From assembly GCF_023617245.1 (NCBI RefSeq), contig NZ_CP067396.1, forward strand, positions 3,844,001 to 3,908,000: 64,000 bases of DNA, in the 5' to 3' direction. Under the pieces are notes generated by a model. It was given only the letters and a program-made list of their open reading frames with translations. It was not told where the DNA came from and made no database searches. Shown here piece after piece: positions 18,356-25,473 of this stretch (within the stretch, counting starts at the first letter, position 1; every line of letters starts with the position of its first letter). The stretch comes from Lysobacter enzymogenes (GTDB lineage: Bacteria; Pseudomonadota; Gammaproteobacteria; Xanthomonadales; Xanthomonadaceae). A program made the position numbers and the translations under genes.

Positions 18356-19505
18356 TTAGTTGACCGCCGAGCGTTCCTGACTTGTTCCGCTAGGCGGACT
18401 CAACGCCACCTCGTACAGATCGGGTCGCGACCCTACCCCTCCGATGTAGCACCGTTTACGGATTCTCCGCAGTAGGCCGCAGTTCACAAGCTCAGCCCGC
18501 GCTGCGTAGAACGTCTCGCGGCGGGTGAACTCGAATGGGAAGTCGCTGAACGAAAGCGCGATGTCGCCATTATTTTCGCCGTTGTAGCGACGGTAGGCGG
18601 CTGCAGCAAGGGTCCTAGCCGCGTGGGAGAGCTGGCGATAGGCCGCGGAGTCAAAGATGCGCAGCGGCAAATTCAAGAAGCCGGACGGGCCATGTCGCAC
18701 CGCGCTGTCCACGATAGCGTCCACTTCGGTGGCGCACAGCGGCACGGCGCACTTCGTCGCATTGACGGCTTGGACTCGCGTGAGCACCTGGTCAGGTCCG
18801 AAGCCCTTGTTAACGAAAGCGTGGGCCAGTTGAAAGAGAGTGGAGTTTCGCTCTCCCTCGGGGATAGATCCATCGACTAGGGCTAGGCTGCGCGCAGGCG
18901 GAGCTGCGGCCTTGCTCGGCCCTCCGAATGCGGCGACGACTTCGTCGCGGCTATACCGTGGATGGCTGTAAAGCTCCAACAGCTCGCACAGTACTGGTTC
19001 GCGCCTGCAGTGAAATGACCCCGGCAGGCGCATGACCCGCCCCAAGTCGGAAACCTTGATGTCACCACCAAAAGCTATTGCCATCGCCTGTTGTGCGGAT
19101 TGAACTCATGCAGTTCCATGCCCTGCACTAGCCAGTAGGCGTGGTATTTGCCGGGGGAGCTGGTGACGATCGCATGGGGCTGAATTGGACCCGAAAGCAC
19201 CGGCTCTAGCGGCGCGCCATCGAGGTCAACGAACAGCGAGCGAACGGCTAGGACGTTTGCCCCACTCCGCCCACGGCCATCTCCTTCGTTGACCATGAAG
19301 TTGATGCTTGCAGCGTCCCGATTGAGGGCGGCTAGGCATCGGCGTGCTGAGCCAGACTGCCGTGGAAGACCCTCGTCAGCCCCTTGCGATTGCGCCCGGT
19401 GTTAGCGAAGGTCTGGAATGAAATGCGGGAATTGCCCGCGATGGCGGCAATCAGCCGCCCTCCGTCCGCCAGAAGACTGGCGGCGGACAGGTTTTGAAGT
19501 GACAT
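18356..19505 (-). pseudogene. RepB/PriCT-type primase, broken by two frameshifts
   Basis: Three consecutive frames on the minus strand together make one primase. The first (from the ATG at 19505) reads SLQNLSAASLLADGG... and SFQTFANTGRNRKGLTRVFHG, ending at a TAG near 19332. The second continues as LAALNRDAASINFMVNEGDGRGR, then LFVDLDGAPLEP and IVTSSPGKYHAYWLV, ending near 19075. The third resumes as QQAMAIAFGGDIKVSDLGRVMRLPGSFH and contains the PriCT domain (EGERNSTLFQLAHAF...ATEVDAIVDSA). Each junction requires one missing base (about 19333-19340 and 19095-19105). Intact relatives are replication primases of satellites and plasmids. Neither site is a homopolymer run. Confidence 0.8.
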
Positions 19506-19564
19506 TGGGAACTCCCGGGCCTGAATCGGCCCGGTTTCTTGTTGTGTCGAGCATCTGCCCGACG

Positions 19565-19912
19565 TTATTCGCTTGGAGGACTCGCCGGCAGGTCGTGATT
19601 GCCGATACGCAAGTCCTCCAAGAGATAGGCAATGAACATCATCAAGGCGCGCTGCGAAGCGTATAGGCGCTTCAAAGTGTCCTCGGCCAACGAATGGCAT
19701 TGCCACTCGCTTTCCTCTCTGGCTAGGGCGCACCGATATTGTTCCGCCTCGAGAACGTCATTGACACCTTCTAGGCCATGATGGGCACGAGCCAATCGCT
19801 GGATTGTCTCGATGACCTCCGAGGCTAGCCCGGAGTTGCGCCATCGGTCTTGGTGCATCTGAAACCCACTGATGGCGCGCTGTAGCGACATGTAGTTAAC
19901 AAGGTGCGGCAT
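19565..19912 (-). CDS. small island protein, unknown
   Basis: 115 aa, helical and soluble (VIETIQRLARAHHGLEGVNDVLEAEQ, LKRLYASQRALMMFIAYLLEDLRIG). No family recognised. It lies between the AlpA-associated gene and the primase on the same strand, the usual position of small accessory replication or regulation genes in satellite-like elements. Start chosen at the ATG MPHLVNYMSL; an internal ATG seven codons later is possible. Confidence 0.6.
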   Translation of the reverse strand: MPHLVNYMSLQRAISGFQMHQDRWRNSGLASEVIETIQRLARAHHGLEGVNDVLEAEQYRCALAREESEWQCHSLAEDTLKRLYASQRALMMFIAYLLEDLRIGNHDLPASPPSE

Positions 19913-19923
19913 TACTCAGCCCC

Positions 19924-20232
19924 TTATGTCTGGCGGCAGAGTTCCTGATCATCCAACAGCTTGGCGAGCGAGTACGTCGGAAAATCACCCTCCCACCCTC
20001 GTAGATGACCCGTGGCATAAATGCCCTCTGGCATACGTAGCTCGCGACGAATTAACGGCAGTTGCTTGCCTAGGAAAAAGGTCAATTCGCGCGCAATCTC
20101 GTCTGCGCGCACTTCCGAGAGGACAGGATTGATGCAGAGAACGCCAGAGCGCACTGCGTCACTGAAGGAGTTCAGCCACATCACTGCCCGAAGAGCGGCA
20201 ATCTTGCGGGCAAGTCGTTTGGAGGTAGCCAT
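19924..20232 (-). CDS. small island protein, unknown
   Basis: 102 aa, basic at the N-terminus (MATSKRLARKIAALRAVMWLNSF). The ATG overlaps the stop of the AlpA-like gene in a TAATG arrangement, indicating translational coupling. No known domain is recognised. It is part of the minus-strand replication/regulation module of the island. Confidence 0.62.
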   Translation of the reverse strand: MATSKRLARKIAALRAVMWLNSFSDAVRSGVLCINPVLSEVRADEIARELTFFLGKQLPLIRRELRMPEGIYATGHLRGWEGDFPTYSLAKLLDDQELCRQT

Positions 20233-20414
20233 TAGGCACCTCCCTTGCGCGTTGCGCGGGCGATGTAGGCTGCTAGACCTTTCGGAGTGAGCATTCGACG
20301 GCGGCCCAGCTTGACCAAGGGGAGGTCACCCGACCCAATCGCCTTGTAGAAGCGCGAGCGTGAGATGGAGAGGAGGGTCAACGCCTCGTCCACCGAGTAC
20401 ATCAGTTTCTTCAT
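20232..20414 (-). CDS. AlpA/excisionase-like helix-turn-helix protein
   Basis: 60 aa: MKKLMYSVDEALTLLSISRSRFYKAI, then GDLPLVKLGRRRMLTPKGLAAYI. The pattern (sensor-like start, HTH 'LSISRSRFYK', beta-wing 'LPLVKLGRRRML') is the MerR-like excisionase/AlpA fold. Such proteins activate the integrase or act as recombination directionality factors in P4-like elements. It sits directly upstream (in element order) of the primase module and 147 bp from the integrase gene. A longer upstream frame exists, but homology starts here. Confidence 0.82.
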   Translation of the reverse strand: MKKLMYSVDEALTLLSISRSRFYKAIGSGDLPLVKLGRRRMLTPKGLAAYIARATRKGGA

Positions 20415-20560
20415 GTTGTTTTTCTCGTTGGTCCTGCCGGCGGTTCCTCCTTCGCGACCCCATGTAGCCAATTCATGTACTTCCGACGCGTTCAATTTCC
20501 CAGATCAGGGAATTACGCTCAAGTGGTTGATTCTATTTGTAATTTATTTTTATTCAGCTA

Positions 20561-21796
20561 TCATTTAATAATGGATTTGCGCCGCAACGCTCGACGCTTC
20601 ACGAGAGCTGCGACCGCCTCGGCCTTGTGTGACGGCGCGAGATGAGCGTAACGCAGCGTCATCTCGATTTCGCTGTGCCCGAGCAACTCACGTACGGTGT
20701 TGAGTGCGACACCTGCCATGACTAGGTTGCTGGCGAACGTGTGCCGAAGGTCGTGGAAGCGGAAGTCCGCAATCTTGGCTGTATCGAGCACGCCGCTCCA
20801 CGCCTTCGAGAACGACCCCACGTCGAACAGCTTGCCACGGTCCCCGTTGTGCTTCTTGAGGTTGCGCAAGACTGCCATTGCCTCGGAGTTGAGCGGGATG
20901 TGCCGTGTCTCGCCCGACTTGGCATATCCCGCACGCACCGTCAACACCTTGTTGGGCATGTCGATGTCGTCCCACGTCAGCGCCTTCAACTCACCCCGAC
21001 GCATTCCTGTGTTCAGCGCAAGAAGCACGATAGGCATCAGGTTGTCTGAGTAGCCGGCGACGGCTGGCAGCAGCTCTTTCCCGCGCGCTTCTCTCCACTT
21101 GTTGCCGCTGTCCCGGCGCTGCTTAGCGGTCCGTTCCCGCGCGTCCAGCGCGGCCCTAAGCCCCTTTTCTTCCTTCTTGCTGAGAAAGCGCACCCGATTC
21201 TCGATGCCGCGCTTGATGCGCTTGACCCCGCGGAGGGGGTTGTCGGGCAACAGCTTCCATTCCACTGCCTGAAACAGGGCCGCCTTCAATCGGTCGAGAT
21301 CTCGATTTACCGTCGAGGGGTGAATCCCGGCGCTGATTCGCCTAGTCTTGATTTCATCCCAGTCGGCCTTGCTGATGCTGGCCAGCGGCTTGCGGAACAG
21401 TTCTCCAAACTGGGCGGTGATTGCCGCGAGAGTGTCCCCGCCTGCCTTGCGAGTCGCGAGGATGTAGGGGCCGTACCGCTCGCTGATGAAGTCGCCGAAG
21501 GTGAGGTTCTTGCCCAACTCGGAGTTTGCGGCATCCAGCGGAGCGCCATGCTCGGCAACCTCTCCGAGGATCCTCCTAGCGGCGGTGCGAGCACCTTCTA
21601 GCGTCATGACGCCATTGGTCCCGAGGGCCAAGGACTTATTCCTGCCCCAGTGCACCTCGTAGGTGCTCCGTCCGCTAGGGAGCACACGGAGAGCCAACCC
21701 CGGCACCTTGGCATCCCACAGCCGGTAGGGGCTGGCCTTTGGCTTGACGCCTTCGACCATGATCTTGGTGAGGGTCTGGCGTCTTATCTGGGGCAT
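20561..21796 (-). CDS. P4-type tyrosine integrase
   Basis: 411 aa. An N-terminal arm-binding domain (DUF4102-like: LTKIMVEGVKPKASPYRLWDAKVPGLALRVLPSG), a core-binding SAM-like domain, then the catalytic domain with Arg in TGMRRGELKALTW, Lys in AKSGETRHIPL, H348-x-x-R351 (HDLRHTFAS), H374 (LLGHSEIEMT) and the nucleophile Y383 (LRYAHL). All catalytic residues are present, so it should be active. It lies 121 bp from attR and is transcribed away from the chromosome end, as expected for tRNA-targeting P4-like integrases. Confidence 0.95.
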   Translation of the reverse strand: MPQIRRQTLTKIMVEGVKPKASPYRLWDAKVPGLALRVLPSGRSTYEVHWGRNKSLALGTNGVMTLEGARTAARRILGEVAEHGAPLDAANSELGKNLTFGDFISERYGPYILATRKAGGDTLAAITAQFGELFRKPLASISKADWDEIKTRRISAGIHPSTVNRDLDRLKAALFQAVEWKLLPDNPLRGVKRIKRGIENRVRFLSKKEEKGLRAALDARERTAKQRRDSGNKWREARGKELLPAVAGYSDNLMPIVLLALNTGMRRGELKALTWDDIDMPNKVLTVRAGYAKSGETRHIPLNSEAMAVLRNLKKHNGDRGKLFDVGSFSKAWSGVLDTAKIADFRFHDLRHTFASNLVMAGVALNTVRELLGHSEIEMTLRYAHLAPSHKAEAVAALVKRRALRRKSIIK

Positions 21797-21807
21797 CCTA
21801 GGCCTCT

Positions 21808-21827
21808 GTCAGCATCTTGTCAGCAAA
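21808..21827 (+). promoter_or_regulatory. candidate integrase arm-type binding site, right
   Basis: A second copy of the TCAGCA-NN-TTGTCAGCAAA pattern seen at 9792-9810, in the same orientation, 91 bp inside attR and immediately upstream of the integrase start. Occupancy here could also autoregulate the integrase gene. Confidence 0.5.
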
Positions 21828-21917
21828 ATCCAACATACCGAGGAATGCGGGAAGGCGCCCGGAGACGCCAATCTAAGGGCATCATCGTGAACGCCCAGAA
21901 GCCATTTTATCACGTTT

Positions 21918-21968
<51 letters not shown>

Positions 21969-21980
21969 ATCATTCGTACG

Positions 21981-22007
21981 AAAAAGCCGGCCTCGCGCCG
22001 GCTTTTT
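21981..22007 (+). terminator. original tRNA-Pro terminator, now beyond attR
   Basis: An 11-bp perfect stem (AAAAAGCCGGC/GCCGGCTTTTT) with loop CTCGC, bidirectional in form. The same loop and inner stem occur in the terminator at 9764-9786, supporting the reading that this copy was displaced from the tRNA by the insertion. Confidence 0.85.
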
Positions 22008-22060
22008 CGTTTGCGCGCTTTTTCGTTTGCTCGCTTTTAGTCTGCACGTTTCGACGCAAG

Positions 22061-22544
22061 CCATCGTCCCTGGCGCCGCGCCGGCTCGACGCCGTCCGTG
22101 GCGTCGCGTTTCCCGACAACGCCGTCCGTGGCGTCGCGTTTCCCGACAACGCCGTCCGTGGCATTGCGCTCCGTCGGCGCCGTCCGTGGCCTCATGTTCC
22201 CTGCGACGCCGTCCGTGGCGCCGGATCCGGATAAGACGCCGTCCCTGGCGCCAGACTCCCTGTGCGCCCTCCGTGGCATCGCGCTCCCTGAACGCCGTCC
22301 GTGGCGCCGCCCGCGATGGACGCCATCCGTGGCGTCGGTTCCCTGCGCGCCGTCCGTGGCACCGCGCTCCCTGGACGCCGTCCCTGGCGTCGCCTGCGAC
22401 ACGAGACCGTCCGTGGCGCCAGGCTCCGTGCGCGCCGTCCATGGCATCGCGTTCCCCGGGACGCCATCCATGGCGCCGCCTGCGATAACACGCCGTCCTT
22501 GGCGCTACGCTCCGTAAGAAACGCCGTCCGTGGCGTCGGGCTCC
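22061..22544. repeat. degenerate tandem repeat array, ~30-bp unit, about 17 copies
   Basis: The core GCCGTCCGTGGC recurs about 17 times at 27-33-bp spacing with substitutions (GCCATCCGTGGC, GCCGTCCCTGGC and others). Two adjacent 30-bp units (22091-22120 and 22121-22150) are identical, so the array has grown by local duplication. The segments between cores are themselves related (TCGCGTTTCCC, TCGCGCTCCCT), so there are no unique spacers. It fills the gap between attR and the acyltransferase-like gene. Short frames across it give repetitive ATDGV-like peptides but lack gene-like features. Confidence 0.85.
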
Positions 22545-22611
22545 AGCCGGCGAATGCGCGATTCCGTGCGCTGGATTCGCCGGAGCGACGGCCGCAGCCC
22601 GCAGCCTCGCC

Positions 22612-24531
22612 TCAAACCCGCGTCGCGCCGGCGCGGATGACGCGCTCGACCCGATGCACCCGCACGCTGGCGCACGCGCGCGACGCTTCGGCGCACGCCG
22701 GCGCCGGGGTCAGGCCGGCGGCGGCGAGCAAGGCCGGCCAGTCGCGCGCCGGCGCGTCGTCGCGCACCGCGAACAACAACTCGCCGTCGGCCGCCAGCCA
22801 CCCGGCGGCGGTGGCCAGCACCGGGCGCGGATCGGCGCCGCCGTCGAGCGCGGTATCGGCCAGGATCAGATCGAAGCGCCCGCGCAACGCGGCGGCGTCG
22901 GCGACGATGCCGCGCGGATCGAACACGACGCTGCGCAGGTACGGCCGGCCAGCGCCGAAGCGCGCGGCGACCAGCGCGGCGCGGAACGGCGACGCGTCGG
23001 CATAGACGAACTCCACCCCATCGCCGGCGGCATCGAGCGCCGGCAACGCGCGCTCGACGCCTTCGCCGTGACCGTCGCCGAGTTCGAGCACGCGCAACGG
23101 CCGGCCGGCGCGACTGCGCAGCGCCTGGGCCAGCGCCTCGGCCAGCAGCCGCCGGTGCTCGCCGTCGCGGCGCGCGCGCGCGTCGAGCGCGGCGAACGCG
23201 GTCGCGGCATCGGCCGGCGCTGCGTCCTCGTCGCGGATGCGTGCGACACCGGTCGGCACAGCGCCCCCCCAGGCCTGGCCGGACGGCAGCGCCGCCCGCA
23301 TCGCGACGAGTTCCTGCTCCAGTTGCGCCATCGCCACGCCGCCGGCATCGCGAAAACCGAAGGTCCCGGTCGATCCGCCGGTCCAGGCCATGCGCGCCGC
23401 GCCGTGGCCGCTGGCGAATCCCTCGCGCATCGCGGTGCCGCTTGCGTCGCGCTGGCCGCGCGCGCGGCGCGCGCCTTCGCCGGCGGCCGCGCGCAGCCCG
23501 GGCGACGGCGACGAACCCGGCGCGGCGCCCATGGCCGATGCCAGCAACGCCGGCACCGCCACCAGCGACGGCCGTCGCCGCGGCCGCGCCGCCGCGGCGA
23601 AAGGAAGTGGCGGCACGGCCGAGTCCAAGCGCGCCTCCCCGCGCGCCCGCGACGCCGGCCGTGCCGCGCGAAACTGCTCGATCGATCCGATCAGGACCGG
23701 CGCCGGCCCCGGCTCCTCGAAGCGGTCCACGCCCGCATCCAGCAGGTAGCCGAGCGAATCGGTCCAACGCACCGCGGCGGCGATCTGCGCCGCCAGCACT
23801 TGCGCCTCGCGGCCGCGCGCGTACGGCGCGGCTTCGAGGTTGGACACCACCGCGAACGCCAGCGGCGCGAACTCCACCGCCGCCAGCGCGCGCGCGAACT
23901 GCGCGGCGGCCGCGCGCATGTGCCGCGAATGGAAGGCGCCGCTCGCGCGCAGCGGCATCACCCGCGCGCCGCGCGCGCGCAACCGCGCCGCGGCCCGCGC
24001 CATCGCCGCCGCGCCGCCGGCGATGGTCTGCTGCGCCGGCGCGTCGTAACCGGCGATGTCGATCGCCTCGTCTTCGTCGCCGTCGCCGTCGGCGCCGATC
24101 GCCGTCAGTTCGTCGCGCAGCCGCTGCGCGTCCCAGCCGATCACCGCCGCCATCCGCCCGCCGCCGGCCGCGGCCATTAGCCGGCCGCGCTCGGCGGCCA
24201 GGCTCAGCCCGGTCTGGAAATCGAAGGCGCCGGCGGCGTGCAGCGCGTTGCACTCGCCCAGCCCGCGCCCGAGCGCGAACGCCGGCGCGGCGCCGTGCGC
24301 ATCGGCCCATTCGCGCCACGCCAGCGCGTTGGCCGCGAACAGCACCGGCTGGACATAAGCCGTGTGTTCGAGCCATTCGCACTCCGCCGCCTCGGCCAGC
24401 GAGTACCCGAGCGCTTCCTCGGCCAGACGCAGCGCCGGCCGGTGGCGGGCGAACAACGCGCGGCCCAGGCCCTTGCGCTGCGCCGCCTGACCGGGGAAGA
24501 CCACAGCGAGTGGTTGCGTGAACGCGTGCAT
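22612..24531 (-). CDS. PKS-type acyltransferase (nucleophile lost) fused to C-methyltransferase-like domain
   Basis: 639 aa. Residues 8-290 are a FabD-like acyltransferase: VVFPGQAAQRKGLG, HTAYVQPVLFAANALAW, the Arg motif AAERGRLMAAAG and the catalytic His region GAFHSRHM. The nucleophile motif GHSxGE reads G88-R89-G90-LGE, so the catalytic Ser is Gly. After a low-complexity Ala/Arg linker (about 290-390), residues about 430-600 resemble PKS C-methyltransferases: motif I LELGDGHGEG, then EFVYADASPFRAALVAARFG, FDLILADTALDGGADPRPVL and WLAADGELLFAV. No KS, ACP or other PKS gene is nearby. Probably a remnant or a repurposed didomain; enzymatic acyl transfer is unlikely. Confidence 0.75.
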   Translation of the reverse strand: MHAFTQPLAVVFPGQAAQRKGLGRALFARHRPALRLAEEALGYSLAEAAECEWLEHTAYVQPVLFAANALAWREWADAHGAAPAFALGRGLGECNALHAAGAFDFQTGLSLAAERGRLMAAAGGGRMAAVIGWDAQRLRDELTAIGADGDGDEDEAIDIAGYDAPAQQTIAGGAAAMARAAARLRARGARVMPLRASGAFHSRHMRAAAAQFARALAAVEFAPLAFAVVSNLEAAPYARGREAQVLAAQIAAAVRWTDSLGYLLDAGVDRFEEPGPAPVLIGSIEQFRAARPASRARGEARLDSAVPPLPFAAAARPRRRPSLVAVPALLASAMGAAPGSSPSPGLRAAAGEGARRARGQRDASGTAMREGFASGHGAARMAWTGGSTGTFGFRDAGGVAMAQLEQELVAMRAALPSGQAWGGAVPTGVARIRDEDAAPADAATAFAALDARARRDGEHRRLLAEALAQALRSRAGRPLRVLELGDGHGEGVERALPALDAAGDGVEFVYADASPFRAALVAARFGAGRPYLRSVVFDPRGIVADAAALRGRFDLILADTALDGGADPRPVLATAAGWLAADGELLFAVRDDAPARDWPALLAAAGLTPAPACAEASRACASVRVHRVERVIRAGATRV

Positions 24532-24909
24532 CGAACGGTCCGGAGGGGCCTGCGGCGGGCGAGCCGGCGGACCGCGCGCTGCGGCCGCGCGAAGGTACGC
24601 CAGGGTTTCCAGACAGTTCGCAGGACGGCGGCCGAACCCGTCATGCCGTCGCCGTTCGGGTTCGCGCGTCGGCGTTCAGGGCATTCAGCGTGACGGTCGT
24701 CGCATATCGAGTGGGGTTCGCCCGTAGCGGGCCGCGCCGCCCGCCGCGGCGGGAGCGGCCGCAGGCGGGGCCGGCCGGCCCCGCGCCCCGCCTCGCCCCG
24801 GGCTGCGTTGGTGCTGGAAATCTTGCTGAAAAAGGTCCTGGCCCCATCGATTGGTTGGCACGCGCATGCGTTGTATTCTGCGGATTCGGTACCTCCCCAC
24901 CAGGACAAC
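24532..24909. other. intergenic region upstream of the ECF sigma gene
   Basis: About 380 bp with divergent genes on both sides. The last 100 bp are less GC-rich (TTGCTGAAAAAGG, TTGTATTCTGCGG) and probably contain the sigma-gene promoter. A TGGCACG at 24856 resembles a sigma-54 -24 box, but its partner is one base too close. No small gene is recognised. Confidence 0.45.
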
Positions 24910-25473
24910 ATGGACCTACAGCCTGAGGAGACGGGCGATGTCACCCGCCTGCTCGCCGCCTGGCGTGCGGGCGACGCTGCGGCCCCGGACGCCCTGCTGA
25001 ACCTGGTCTACCGGCAGCTGAGGAACATCGCCGCCGGTCGTCTGTCGCGCCTGAGCGTGCCGGTGCTGGACCCGACCGAGCTGGTCAACGAGGCGATGCT
25101 GCGCCTGCTCGGCGGCAACGGCCTGGACGCGCAGAACCGCCAGCACTTCTTCAGCATCGCCGCGACCGCGATCCGTTATGTGCTGGTCGACACGATCCGT
25201 CGCCAGCACGCCGACAAGCGCGGCGGCGGCGTGGTCGACGTGACCCTGTCCGGCTCCGAGCATCTGTCGGCCGCCGGCGACCGCTGGCTCGATGTCGAGG
25301 ACGCGCTGCGCGCGCTGGAACAGCAAGACCCGCGCAAGTGCCGGATCGTCGAACTGATCTTCCTGATGGGCCTGAACCAGCAGGAGACGGCCGAGATCCT
25401 CGGCGTCTCGCTGACCACCGTCGAGCGCGACCTGCGCTTCGCCAAGGCCTGGCTGCGCGAACACCTGTCATGA
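24910..25473 (+). CDS. ECF-family RNA polymerase sigma factor (Sig-70_X6/ECF43-like)
   Basis: 187 aa from the ATG at 24910. Region 2 reads ALLNLVYRQLRNIAAGRL...DPTELVNEAMLRLL and HFFSIAATAIRYVLVDTIRRQHADKRGG, a combination characteristic of the TIGR02999/ECF43 group. Region 4 is LEQQDPRKCRIVELIFLMGLNQQETAEILGVSLTTVERDLRFAKAWL. The stop overlaps the kinase start (ATGA, 25470-25473). In Xanthomonas citri the ECF43 factor EcfK is activated by phosphorylation by the adjacent kinase PknS; the arrangement here is the same. There is no anti-sigma gene, consistent with kinase control. Confidence 0.9.
   Translation: MDLQPEETGDVTRLLAAWRAGDAAAPDALLNLVYRQLRNIAAGRLSRLSVPVLDPTELVNEAMLRLLGGNGLDAQNRQHFFSIAATAIRYVLVDTIRRQHADKRGGGVVDVTLSGSEHLSAAGDRWLDVEDALRALEQQDPRKCRIVELIFLMGLNQQETAEILGVSLTTVERDLRFAKAWLREHLS

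Noticed and set aside
22061..22544. CRISPR array
   Set aside because: Repeats are imperfect, the segments between cores are related to each other rather than unique spacers, and no cas genes are in the window.
24856..24871. sigma-54 promoter before the ECF sigma gene
   Set aside because: TGGCACG is present, but the following TGCG lies one base too close for the required -24/-12 spacing.
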